From Segatella albensis DSM 11370 = JCM 12258 (lineage in GTDB: Bacteria; Bacteroidota; Bacteroidia; Bacteroidales; Bacteroidaceae), in contig NZ_AUFP01000005.1 in assembly GCF_000426565.1 (NCBI RefSeq), positions 202,617-266,616 of the forward strand: a stretch of DNA of 64,000 bases, given 5' to 3'. Every line of letters begins with the position of its first letter. Position 1 is the stretch's first letter. The translations under genes and the position numbers were made by a program. Below, piece by piece: positions 9,275 through 17,420 of the stretch. The notes beneath the pieces are model-generated. The model did not search any database. It had not been told where the DNA came from and saw only the letters and a list, made by a program, of their open reading frames with translations.

Positions 9275-9709
9275 TCATCTTTTCTCCATAATTCTTCTGA
9301 AAGCATTTCTATGAAACTGATCTTCTGCTTTAATGATTTCCATCACCTTACCAGCCGGAAGAATCTTCATAAACTTATTGTGATAAGTCTGTTGCAACTT
9401 CTTCATCTGAATATCAAATTCATCTTGTGTTCGAATAAATTCAGCACTTGCCCTATTATCACTGGTATCGACATGACGGAATCGACGACGCTGCATAAAG
9501 ATAGCCCTTTCCTTCGTTTTCCACTCTCTATAAATAGGGAAAAACTTTACTGCTTCCTGCGGAGTCAGAGCAGCACGCATCACAATATACTGTTCCATAT
9601 CAGCCTGCCATTTCTGTGGATCAAACTTTGGCAGTTCTATAGCCATCATGGAGGTAGTATTCAGTAACAGCCCTAAGGCAATCACTAAAGATCTTAGAAA
9701 TGTCGACAT
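9275..9709 (-). CDS. Periplasmic CpxP/Spy-like (LTxxQ-type) protein
   Basis: About 144 aa. A signal peptide (MSTFLRSLVIALGLLLN..., cleavage after about residue 23) is followed by a mostly helical, charged region with the pattern LTPQEAVKFFPIYREW, like the LTxxQ motif of Spy/CpxP-type periplasmic stress proteins. The start at 9707-9709 is chosen because it begins the signal peptide and lies 1 nt after the stop of the upstream gene; an in-frame ATG at 9778 lies inside that gene. Third gene of an ECF sigma operon, so it is probably a target or sensor of that regulon. Function is inferred from fold and context. Confidence 0.65.
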   Translation of the reverse strand: MSTFLRSLVIALGLLLNTTSMMAIELPKFDPQKWQADMEQYIVMRAALTPQEAVKFFPIYREWKTKERAIFMQRRRFRHVDTSDNRASAEFIRTQDEFDIQMKKLQQTYHNKFMKILPAGKVMEIIKAEDQFHRNAFRRIMEKR

Positions 9710-9710
9710 A

Positions 9711-10088
9711 TTATCTTTCTGATACATAGGCATAAATATCTTCATTATCAAGCATTGTATATTCTGCAGCTTCATCAATACTATTATAAGTATTGTTGAT
9801 ATTCTCTATATGATTATCTTTTGCTTGCTTAGCAACTACAGGTTGTTCAGGTTTTTGCAAAAGATACGACACTGCCAAAATACAAACCCCGATGAATACA
9901 GCTGCTGAAGTTATAATCACAGACATACGACGAATGATTGCGGCAGGGCGCTTCTTCGGTGCATTTTCCTGCTGTTCAGGCAACTTAGCCATCAGATCTT
10001 TGGTAAAATCATCAAAGAAGCCGTCAGGCACTTTGAAAGGTGTGTCCTTACCAAATTTCTCTAATATTAGCTTTTCTTCTTCGTTCAT
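9711..10088 (-). CDS. Single-pass membrane protein, probable anti-sigma partner
   Basis: About 125 aa: a soluble N-terminal part (MNEEEKLILEKFGKDTPFKV), one membrane helix (about residues 55-77, rich in I/V/A), and a short periplasmic tail. The order just after an ECF sigma factor and the one-helix topology are those of anti-sigma factors in Bacteroidota, but no canonical zinc anti-sigma motif (HxxxCxxC) is present. The start at 10086-10088 is preceded by AAAGGA; an upstream in-frame ATG at 10139 would overlap the sigma gene by 8 nt and is possible. The role is inferred from context. Confidence 0.6.
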   Translation of the reverse strand: MNEEEKLILEKFGKDTPFKVPDGFFDDFTKDLMAKLPEQQENAPKKRPAAIIRRMSVIITSAAVFIGVCILAVSYLLQKPEQPVVAKQAKDNHIENINNTYNSIDEAAEYTMLDNEDIYAYVSER

Positions 10089-10131
10089 ATTTGTATCCTT
10101 TATGGGTTTGACGTGACTAACCTTACAAGGT

Positions 10132-10668
10132 TTAATCATGCGTCTTAAAATATTCTGTAATTTTCTTCACGGCCAAATGATATGATGCTTTTAATGCTCC
10201 TTCTGAAGTACCGAGAATCTTACTGATATCAGAATACTTCATACCATTATAATACTTTAATGTGAAAACTGTACGCTGTACTTCTGGCAGACTTGCAATA
10301 GCATCTTGCAACATTGCTTGGGTTTCATCACCATCAAAATATTCATCGGCCAACAATCGATTAGCTACGGAGCCTTCGATTTCATCTGTTGAGATCTTCT
10401 TTTTCTGTCGACGAATAAAGTCTAGACTTTCATTGATTGCGATACGGTATAACCAAGTGGAAAGAGCTGACTTTCCTTCGAAATTTCTTATATTCTTCCA
10501 TACCTTGATAAAAGTATTCTGCAGCACATCACTTGCATCATCATGATCAAGAACTAGATGACGAATCTTCCAATATAGCTGCTCTCTATACTGGATTACA
10601 AGTATCTCGAAACCTTTTGTCGCAGTATCGGGATTACTTATTAACCGGACTAGTTCGTCATCTTTCAT
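10132..10668 (-). CDS. ECF-type RNA polymerase sigma factor
   Basis: 178 aa sigma-70 family protein with only regions 2 and 4, as in ECF sigma factors. Region 2 includes DDASDVLQNTFIKVWKNI and STWLYRIAINESLDFIRR; region 4 is a helix-turn-helix in LPEVQRTVFTLKYYNGMKYS followed by ISKILGTSEGALKASYH. It directs RNA polymerase to envelope-stress type promoters by family analogy. Its ATG overlaps the stop of the upstream L,D-transpeptidase gene by 4 nt (10665-10668), so the two are translationally coupled. The downstream membrane protein probably restrains it. Confidence 0.92.
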   Translation of the reverse strand: MKDDELVRLISNPDTATKGFEILVIQYREQLYWKIRHLVLDHDDASDVLQNTFIKVWKNIRNFEGKSALSTWLYRIAINESLDFIRRQKKKISTDEIEGSVANRLLADEYFDGDETQAMLQDAIASLPEVQRTVFTLKYYNGMKYSDISKILGTSEGALKASYHLAVKKITEYFKTHD

Positions 10669-12191
10669 CTATAATTTTTCAAATACCTATAAATAACATC
10701 ATCATATCCATATACATCAGGATAGAAAACTAAGTTTCCATTTATATCTGGATAAATTGTGAAATAGGTAATAAAAAGTGGGATTTGTGGCTCTACCGGT
10801 AAACTCGACAGCAACCATTTCTTTTTGACGGTGTCTGAGTTTATAGAATCCACTTCCATAGAATATCTTAGTTTATGAATCGTATCCTCATCCTTATTCT
10901 TCAATAGGAATAGGGCAAGATCGAAGGGCTTCTGCACACGCACACACCCATGGCTCACATCACGACTATCCTTGGCAAAAAAATCGCGGTTGGATGTATC
11001 GTGGAGGAATATTGAGAATCCATTATCAAAACGAAAGATTATTCGTCCGAGAGAGTTACCTTTTCCTCCTTTTTGGATAACCAAGAAATCCTTATCCTTC
11101 AGCATATTATAAGTAACTTGCTCTATCGGAATAGTTTTCCCCGTCTTGCGATAACGAACATAATAGTTCTGACTTTCAAACCAACGTCGATTTCCTACAT
11201 GGTGAACAACACTTTTCTCTATGATACTACGTGGCATGATCCATTGAGGATTCACATCCATACGCTTGATCCAACTGGAGAGTAAAGGTGTTTTCGTGTT
11301 TTGTGTACCACAACCGACACGCATGGTTAGTTCCTTGTCGCCGTCAATAGCTCGTAGACGATACGAAGGGATATTCAACAATACATATTTCTTATATCGC
11401 TGGGGATAGTCTTTCAACCGCCAACGCAAACGTTCCATATTACACAAGATGCGAATGCGCTTCTCCGGGTCTGCTGTCGACTGTAACAGACGACCGAGTT
11501 GCTTATACATCGGACTTGTAGGTTGTATCTCATGAAGGAATATGGACACACTATCATTATAAATCTTACGGATTGCCATTGGCCAAAAATCCTTCCCTGC
11601 ATGTTCCATATGAACATCATACAAAGTACGATAACGTACTGGCGAAGAATCTTTTACGGCATTTGGATCCATTGGATCTAAACGATTAAAAACATAGGTT
11701 GGGTTCATATATCCAAACCTTTGCCCAGAAGAATAACGCAGATATGCTTTCGTCAGATTATATTCCAGCCGGCCCATAATCCGATTGATAGAAACACCTT
11801 GTGGGATGTCTAAATTCCTGATACAAGACAAATCTTTCTCTATCTGATGTACACGAAATTTCTCAGGAGAAAAGCCTTCACCGCTTAGAGTGTGCAAATA
11901 CTTCAACAGACTGTCAGCCCGACAGTCTACCCCATGGCGATCTATCCATAAGAATGCACCATCATTCATATAATAGCTACGAGTACGATAATCTGCTGTC
12001 GTAGAATCCACATCATTGCGGATCATTCTATCTAGTTGTTCCCGAATACGATGAGAGTTTAATGTCAATGAATCATAAGAAAAGGCAGCATAACTTCCTA
12101 ACGTAAGTTGATGATTCATGTTTTCTACTTTGTCATGACAACTGCACAACAAAATAGCAAATATAATAGATATTAGATTTTGTAACTTCAC
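10665..12191 (-). CDS. L,D-transpeptidase lipoprotein (YcbB/LdtD-like)
   Basis: 508 aa. A lipoprotein signal with lipobox near residue 18 (ILLCSC) indicates an envelope location. The C-terminal YkuD domain has the catalytic motif SHGCVRVQKPFDLALFLL, with the nucleophile Cys at about residue 415 and the upstream HDTSNRDFF containing a conserved His. The long N-terminal half resembles the scaffold found in YcbB-type L,D-transpeptidases. These enzymes form 3-3 crosslinks in peptidoglycan or attach proteins to it. Its stop overlaps the start of the ECF sigma gene by 4 nt, linking cell-wall crosslinking to an envelope-stress regulator. Confidence 0.88.
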   Translation of the reverse strand: MKLQNLISIIFAILLCSCHDKVENMNHQLTLGSYAAFSYDSLTLNSHRIREQLDRMIRNDVDSTTADYRTRSYYMNDGAFLWIDRHGVDCRADSLLKYLHTLSGEGFSPEKFRVHQIEKDLSCIRNLDIPQGVSINRIMGRLEYNLTKAYLRYSSGQRFGYMNPTYVFNRLDPMDPNAVKDSSPVRYRTLYDVHMEHAGKDFWPMAIRKIYNDSVSIFLHEIQPTSPMYKQLGRLLQSTADPEKRIRILCNMERLRWRLKDYPQRYKKYVLLNIPSYRLRAIDGDKELTMRVGCGTQNTKTPLLSSWIKRMDVNPQWIMPRSIIEKSVVHHVGNRRWFESQNYYVRYRKTGKTIPIEQVTYNMLKDKDFLVIQKGGKGNSLGRIIFRFDNGFSIFLHDTSNRDFFAKDSRDVSHGCVRVQKPFDLALFLLKNKDEDTIHKLRYSMEVDSINSDTVKKKWLLSSLPVEPQIPLFITYFTIYPDINGNLVFYPDVYGYDDVIYRYLKNYR

Positions 12192-12211
12192 TAATCAATC
12201 CACTCCTTCTA

Positions 12212-12520
12212 TTAACATACAGAAATCTTCCTTACTGTATTTCCTACCTTAATTATATAACATCCCTTTAGAAGATGCAAATCATAAGTTTTATCATTCC
12301 CCTCTACTCGGAAACTGGAAACGCACTCGCCTGCCACATTGTATATAGATAACAGGAGACCATTTCCACCCGATACATGAAGACGACCTGCCGTATAGCT
12401 AATACCAATCTCTTGAAAGCCAGAACTGACTATATCAGCAACTTCCATAGCCTTCACACCTATTGGGATCTCCCCGAGAAGGGATATCGAAAACATGATA
12501 GCAAGCCATTTATTCTTCAT
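12212..12520 (-). CDS. Small exported protein with a T9SS type A sorting-domain-like fold
   Basis: 102 aa. A signal peptide (about residues 1-24, cleavage near GVKA-ME) is followed by about 75 residues with the layout of a type IX secretion C-terminal domain: GLLLSIYNVAGECV, then a gap, then LLKGCYIIKVGNTVRKISV. There is no cargo domain between. It lies 20 nt before the L,D-transpeptidase gene on the same strand, so it may be the first gene of that operon. A TATATTTG -7 element (minus strand, 12551-12558) stands about 30 nt upstream. It may be a decayed T9SS substrate or a free-standing domain; function unknown. Confidence 0.65.
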   Translation of the reverse strand: MKNKWLAIMFSISLLGEIPIGVKAMEVADIVSSGFQEIGISYTAGRLHVSGGNGLLLSIYNVAGECVSSFRVEGNDKTYDLHLLKGCYIIKVGNTVRKISVC

Positions 12521-12550
12521 CTGTATTGTTCCTTCAGATTAAACTATCTG

Positions 12551-12558
12551 CAAATATA
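12551..12558 (-). promoter_or_regulatory. Predicted -7 element for the sigma/transpeptidase operon
   Basis: TATATTTG on the minus strand, 30 nt upstream of the small exported protein. No good TTTG -33 box is seen at 18-21 bp, so this is a weak call. Confidence 0.3.
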
Positions 12559-12691
12559 GATAAATTCAGAATCAATAAATGACGAACAAATGGAATTTTA
12601 TCATTTATTAGCAATAATTTAACAATACGCTATTCCGCCTTAACAGGGCAGTTCGTGCCCATTTTACTTTCTAGGCACAAACTGCTTCTCA

Positions 12692-13171
12692 TTATCGCAT
12701 ATTCGAGTCTACAAACGAGAATGGCAACAGATCTTTTACGCTATTCAACACGTAAACACCATCTGTTCCATACAAGAGAATGCGTACTGGTTGCTTGTAT
12801 CGGTCTTCTATTTCCAAGATTACCTGTCGACAACTGCCACAAGGGGTTATCGGATCTTTCATGAATCCGTTATCGTTACGTGCTGCTATCGCCAAGGTCT
12901 CTATAGAAAATTCTGGATGCTGGGCTTGGGCTGCGAAGATTGCTGTACGCTCAGCGCAAAGACCTGATGGGAATGCGGCATTCTCCTGATTAGCGCCTAT
13001 CATGATAGAACCGTCAGAAAGTCGGATGGCTGCTCCTACATGGAAATGACTATAATTACAATAAGAATGATCGGTAGCTTTGCATGCTGCCTTAATCAAT
13101 TCCTGGTCTTTCTCGTTTAACTCTGTCAACTGAGCAAACTTATAATTAATCTCAATTTTTAAATCTTTCAT
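12692..13171 (-). CDS. cdd: Cytidine deaminase
   Basis: 159 aa, the length of homotetrameric cytidine deaminases. It converts cytidine or deoxycytidine to uridine for pyrimidine salvage. Zinc ligands and catalytic Glu are visible: CAE (Cys72, Glu74) and PCGSC (Cys111, Cys114), together with the FHVGAA substrate-binding stretch (about 43-48). It starts 3 nt after the stop of the beta-helix lipoprotein gene, so the two are co-transcribed. An imperfect inverted repeat downstream (about 12648-12683) may be its terminator. Confidence 0.95.
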   Translation of the reverse strand: MKDLKIEINYKFAQLTELNEKDQELIKAACKATDHSYCNYSHFHVGAAIRLSDGSIMIGANQENAAFPSGLCAERTAIFAAQAQHPEFSIETLAIAARNDNGFMKDPITPCGSCRQVILEIEDRYKQPVRILLYGTDGVYVLNSVKDLLPFSFVDSNMR

Positions 13172-13174
13172 TTC

Positions 13175-14605
13175 TTACTCTTTATATTCAAAACATCCTA
13201 AATCTGGCTCTTCATCCCGAACTCTTCCCGTACAATCTGTCGGCAAAGAGGTTTCCCGATTACCTTTACCTATCGCAGCAGAAGTTTTCGCTAAATGAAA
13301 ATCATACTTGAAATGTTTTGTGTCTATATTTACAAAATGTTTTTCTCCATACTGTATTGTGTCTTTCACATCTTCGTAATATACGTGGACGAAATGTGAA
13401 CTGTCTGATGTTTCTACCTGAGGTGTGCGAATCATGCAGTCTTCGAAATAATAGTTCCACTTGGTCGAATCTTCGCCAACTTCTCCCTTCAGTTCATCAT
13501 CTCCATATCCGGTAATAATACTGTTTTTTACACTCAATCGCCAGTCAGACTTTCTCGCTATAAGATGCAAGGCTGCTCCCCTTCGCGCACTAAACGGATA
13601 GAATTGTGCCAGCGTACAATTATTGAATGTTACATAGCCCCCATCCACCATCACGCAATCGTTCTGCGCATTGGTAATCTGACAATTCTGTACATTGATC
13701 TGAGAATCGTACAACTTCAATCCATACCCTTGACAGTTATGAATAATAGAATGATCAAGTACCAACTTATCAACTCTTTGAGCCGAGGTATCGCAAACGA
13801 TTCCATCATAGGCCCCATGAATATCTGCATAGTTGATGTTATTGCCATAAGAATCCTTGGAGAACCTGATACCGCGCCATCTTCCCGGTGTATCATCGTA
13901 TGACAAATCGATAAACAAACAATCCAAACGGTCGCCACGAAGCGTCACTCTATGTTCCTTATTTCCTTCTATTCTAAGAGTCCCTTCTACCGTCAAAGCA
14001 GCATTTTCATGAAAAAACAATCGTTCGCCGGCACCAATCGTCAAGGTTGCCCCCGGAGCCACATGAATTCCTCCATAGACCACAACCGGGGATTCTGACG
14101 ATAATATTGTGTCACGATTCACATTCAACGAGTGCAGAAGTATCGCGTCCCAGCTCCACGCATTCAGTATCACCTTCTGTTTCTTCCCTCCATTTAGAGT
14201 AAACTCTAACGCATCAGAAACTTTTCTCGGCGTTTTCTTGCCTCCCTGAAAAGCGGTCAGCTCAACATAGGCACGAACGCTATCATTCTTTCTCACCTCG
14301 ATACCATCAAACTGGAAACCATTTCTCACCAAGTCTATGCCATCAACATTGACACGAAACCCCGACTGGTTGCCATCTTTCAGCTTTACCGAGAACTTAA
14401 GGTTGGCATCCGAATGGTTATAAATCCAAAAAGAACGAGTCACGGAAGGAACATGAGAAAAAAGCGTATCCATCTCGATTGTATCTTTAGAGAAAGTCAA
14501 CAAACAAACCTCAGATGATGAAAAAGACTCATCATCCACACACGACACAAGTGATGTCGCAAACAATATACCTAATATATATATAAGCCGACCAATTTTT
14601 CTCAT
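13175..14605 (-). CDS. Lipoprotein with right-handed parallel beta-helix
   Basis: About 476 aa. A lipoprotein signal (MRKIGRLIYILGILFATSLV, then Ser-Cys) anchors it to the envelope. The middle region (about residues 160-400) shows repeated short-strand turns typical of right-handed beta-helix proteins (HNCQGYGLKLYDSQINVQNC pattern), and the C-terminus has the LPTDCTGRVRDEEPDLGCFE motif often seen after such helices. An in-frame ATG at 14713 adds 36 residues that spoil the signal, so the start is placed at 14603-14605. The ligand is unknown; surface polysaccharide binding is possible. Confidence 0.75.
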   Translation of the reverse strand: MRKIGRLIYILGILFATSLVSCVDDESFSSSEVCLLTFSKDTIEMDTLFSHVPSVTRSFWIYNHSDANLKFSVKLKDGNQSGFRVNVDGIDLVRNGFQFDGIEVRKNDSVRAYVELTAFQGGKKTPRKVSDALEFTLNGGKKQKVILNAWSWDAILLHSLNVNRDTILSSESPVVVYGGIHVAPGATLTIGAGERLFFHENAALTVEGTLRIEGNKEHRVTLRGDRLDCLFIDLSYDDTPGRWRGIRFSKDSYGNNINYADIHGAYDGIVCDTSAQRVDKLVLDHSIIHNCQGYGLKLYDSQINVQNCQITNAQNDCVMVDGGYVTFNNCTLAQFYPFSARRGAALHLIARKSDWRLSVKNSIITGYGDDELKGEVGEDSTKWNYYFEDCMIRTPQVETSDSSHFVHVYYEDVKDTIQYGEKHFVNIDTKHFKYDFHLAKTSAAIGKGNRETSLPTDCTGRVRDEEPDLGCFEYKE

Positions 14606-14731
14606 GCGCGTTAATAACGATAGCATTGCAGATTTATTGCATAGACAGCAAAAAATATCGCCTTTAAATGTTAAAAATATATAATCACAACAAAACTCTT
14701 TCATTTTCAGCATGTTATATCATGATATTTA

Positions 14732-14747
14732 TGTAATTTTGCACCCG
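14732..14747 (+). promoter_or_regulatory. Predicted rpsA promoter (-7 and start region)
   Basis: TGTAATTTTGCACCCG contains the -7 element TAATTTTG (14734-14741). The following CACCCG would hold the transcription start, leaving a leader of about 78 nt. The same 16-nt word occurs with one change in front of rpsP (minus, 44013-44028). Confidence 0.5.
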
Positions 14748-14824
14748 ATTTGGGTGAAGTGTGCCCAGATACATATATAATCAATATAAAGTCAAACTTT
14801 ATTAATTTTTAATTTATTTAATTT

Positions 14825-16597
14825 ATGTCAGATTTTAAGAACGTTCAGCCATTGGACAACTTCGATTGGGAAGAATTCGAAAATGGCGCAAGTTCAAGCG
14901 TCAAGAAAGCCGACCTTGAGAAGGCTTATGACGAAACCCTTAACAAAATTCAGGAGCACGAAGTAGTAGAAGGAACTGTAATCTCTGCTGATAAGAAAGA
15001 GGTTATCGTAAACATCGGCTACAAGAGCGATGGTATCATCCCTGCTTCAGAGTTCCGCTACAACCCAGACCTCAAAGTTGGTGACAAGGTAGAGGTTTAT
15101 GTAGAGGATCAGGAAGACAAGCGTGGCCAGTTAGTATTGTCTCACAAGAAGGCTCGTTTGGCTAAGAGCTGGGATAAGGTTAACGCTGCTCTTGAGAATG
15201 AAGAGGTTATCCAGGGTTACATCAAGTGTCGTACCAAGGGCGGTATGATCGTTGACGTATTTGGAATCGAGGCCTTCCTTCCAGGAAGTCAGATTGACGT
15301 TCACCCTATACGCGACTACGATGTATTCGTAGGCAAGACTATGGAATTCAAGGTTGTAAAGATCAACCAGGAGTTCCGCAATGTTGTTGTTTCTCACAAG
15401 GCTCTTATCGAGGCTGAGTTGGAAGCACAGCGCAAAGAAATTATCGGTAAGCTCGAGAAGGGTCAGATCCTTGAGGGTACCGTTAAAAATATCACATCTT
15501 ATGGTGTATTCGTTGACCTCGGTGGTGTTGACGGACTTATCCATATCACAGACCTTTCTTGGGGCCGCGTAAGCGATCCTCACGAGGTTGTAACTCTCGA
15601 CCAGAAGATCAACGTTGTAATCCTCGACTTCGATGAGGAGAAGAAGCGTATCGCTCTTGGTTTGAAGCAGCTTACTCCACACCCATGGGATGCTCTTGAT
15701 GCAAACTTGAAGGTTGGTGATCACGTTAAGGGTAAGGTTGTCGTTATGGCAGACTACGGTGCATTCGTAGAGATTCAGCCTGGCGTAGAGGGTCTTATCC
15801 ACGTATCAGAGATGTCTTGGAGCCAGCACTTACGTTCTGCTCAGGAATTCATGAAGGTTGGTGACGAAGTAGAGGCTGTTATCTTGACTCTCGACCGTGA
15901 TGAGCGTAAGATGAGCCTTGGTATCAAGCAGCTTAAGGAAGATCCTTGGGAGACTATCGAGGTTAAGTACCCTGTAGGTAGCAAGCACACCGCTAAGGTT
16001 CGCAACTTCACTAACTTCGGTATCTTCGTAGAACTTGAGGAAGGTGTTGATGGTTTGATCCATATCAGTGACCTTTCTTGGACTAAGAAGGTTAAGCACC
16101 CTTCAGAGTTCACTTCAGTAGGTGCTGAAATCGACGTTGTAGTTCTCGATATCGATAAGGAGAATCGTCGTTTGAGCCTTGGTCACAAGCAGCTCGAGGA
16201 TAACCCTTGGGATACTTACGAGACTCTTTACACTCCAGGTTCTGTACACCATGGTAAGATCACTGAGATGATGGATAAGGGTGCTGTTATCACTCTCGAT
16301 GAGGGTGGTGAAGGCTTCGCTACTCCTAAGCATCTTGTAAAGCAGGATGGCACTCAGGCTCAGCAGGGCGAGGAACTTGACTTCATGGTAATCGAGTTCG
16401 TTAAGGATACTAAGCGTATCATCCTTTCTCACTCTCGTACATTTGAGGAGGTTAAGGACGACTTCAAGCCAGCTCGCAAGCACACAGCTCACAAGGCAGA
16501 GGCTCCTGTTATCAACAATGTTGCTGCAGGTACAACTCTTGGTGACCTCGACGCGCTTGCTAAGTTGAAGGAAGAAATGGAAAAAGGTAACAAGTAA
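14825..16597 (+). CDS. rpsA: 30S ribosomal protein S1
   Basis: 590 aa with six S1 RNA-binding motifs in a row, each showing G-x-G-V-x-x-x-x-x-x-G-x-x-V patterns; examples are EGTVKNITSYGVFVDLGGVD and KGKVVVMADYGAFVEIQPGV. S1 helps load mRNA on the 30S subunit. Codon use is strongly biased (CGT, AAG, GGT, CTC), as expected for a highly expressed gene. It is transcribed alone, with a promoter at 14734 and a strong terminator at 16619. Bacteroidota rarely use Shine-Dalgarno sites, so S1 may be especially important for initiation here. Confidence 0.96.
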   Translation: MSDFKNVQPLDNFDWEEFENGASSSVKKADLEKAYDETLNKIQEHEVVEGTVISADKKEVIVNIGYKSDGIIPASEFRYNPDLKVGDKVEVYVEDQEDKRGQLVLSHKKARLAKSWDKVNAALENEEVIQGYIKCRTKGGMIVDVFGIEAFLPGSQIDVHPIRDYDVFVGKTMEFKVVKINQEFRNVVVSHKALIEAELEAQRKEIIGKLEKGQILEGTVKNITSYGVFVDLGGVDGLIHITDLSWGRVSDPHEVVTLDQKINVVILDFDEEKKRIALGLKQLTPHPWDALDANLKVGDHVKGKVVVMADYGAFVEIQPGVEGLIHVSEMSWSQHLRSAQEFMKVGDEVEAVILTLDRDERKMSLGIKQLKEDPWETIEVKYPVGSKHTAKVRNFTNFGIFVELEEGVDGLIHISDLSWTKKVKHPSEFTSVGAEIDVVVLDIDKENRRLSLGHKQLEDNPWDTYETLYTPGSVHHGKITEMMDKGAVITLDEGGEGFATPKHLVKQDGTQAQQGEELDFMVIEFVKDTKRIILSHSRTFEEVKDDFKPARKHTAHKAEAPVINNVAAGTTLGDLDALAKLKEEMEKGNK

Positions 16598-16618
16598 TTG
16601 ATACCTTAACTTATATGA

Positions 16619-16655
16619 ATAGGGCGTATCTTTTTTGATACGCCCTATTTTTTTA
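16619..16655 (+). terminator. Rho-independent terminator of rpsA
   Basis: An 11-bp stem (AGGGCGTATC / GATACGCCCT with flanking A-T pairs) closes a T-rich loop and is followed by a run of T (16648-16654). Position is right after the rpsA stop. Confidence 0.9.
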
Positions 16656-17381
16656 TCATCTCGCCTACCCTACGAGAACTGCCCCACAGCAAGACAGATA
16701 AAAATTGTCATTCGTATAGCTTTACACTAGTTTATCCATTAATATCAAGGTCATAAAACCAAGTAGCAATGCGTATGTGGCCTGTTTCTGATAGGCATCA
16801 CAGGCAACAAGAATTCTGAGGCTGAACCTAATCCGGAACTTCAAGCAAGGCAATGTCAATCGAGATAACTACACAAAATTAATCTCCTTTATCTACATAT
16901 GAAAGAATATAAACAGAAAAAGAACTATTAATGGAATATTTAACATTCTATTTTGTAATATTTAAACCTTTATCTTGAAACTGTTAAAAGAAAATATGTC
17001 CTGTTTTCTATCTCATCTAGAACTTTTTAGGGACTTTTAATCTCTCATAAATATGGAAAATCCTCCTCAAAAAGTTGATTTTCTGAATGAAGTTAACTTC
17101 ATCGACTTACGAAGTTAACTTCGTAAGTTGACGCAAATAGGTATGTAGCCTTGCGCAGTTAACTGAGAAAGCCAATATTCCTGTATATTTTGATGATCAA
17201 ATCAGAAAGCAAAAACATAACAATCTGATTATCAACCAGTTGTATTTTATCTACAATTCGTAAATTCATAATCAACTTATCATTAATTCTAATTTCGCGA
17301 ATTATGAGCACCTTTTATCAGTGGGAAATTAAGCAATGAAAGGTTCGTTAAACTTTGGTGAGCAGGTCATAATGCTATAAT
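16656..17381. other. Long gene-free stretch between rpsA and the DUF134 gene
   Basis: About 725 bp with no convincing reading frame on either strand and no recognisable RNA gene (I looked for tmRNA, RNase P and tRNA features). It is AT-rich. It contains the four-unit 22-bp repeat at 17087-17174, and otherwise nothing I can name. Confidence 0.6.
17087..17174. repeat. 22-bp periodic palindromic repeat, four units (array A)
   Basis: GTTAAC cores lie at 17092, 17114 and 17158, spaced 22 and 44 bp; the unit between (17131-17152) is degenerate but keeps phase. The first unit is a 16-bp perfect palindrome (17087-17102). The second is a 24-bp perfect palindrome (17105-17128, ACTTACGAAGTT and its complement). 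The same repeat family with the same period is found at 54334-54443. Confidence 0.8.
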
Positions 17382-17411
17382 AAAAAAAAGCGATAGAACA
17401 AAATCTATCGC
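17382..17411 (-). terminator. Rho-independent terminator of the DUF134-NifX gene
   Basis: Read on the minus strand, GCGATAGA and TCTATCGC form an 8-bp stem with a 6-nt loop, followed by eight T residues. It lies 10 nt after the stop of the gene. Confidence 0.85.
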
Positions 17412-17420
17412 CGTCTGCCC

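Noticed and set aside
14741..14757. CACCC-loop-GGGTG hairpin before rpsA as an S1 autoregulation leader.
   Set aside because: Its left arm overlaps the predicted transcription start, so the full stem is probably not in the mRNA.
15131..15802. Long antisense reading frames across rpsA.
   Set aside because: They are caused by strong codon bias in rpsA on the opposite strand and have no start or family signal.
17294..17306. 13-bp word TTCGCGAATTATG shared with the minus strand at 63766-63778, both intergenic.
   Set aside because: By a rough estimate tens of 13-bp matches are expected by chance in a 64-kb window; a palindromic core alone is not enough.
16656..17380. Possible structured RNA in the long gap after rpsA.
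   Set aside because: No tmRNA, RNase P, SRP or riboswitch features, and composition is plain AT-rich; only the repeat array stands out.
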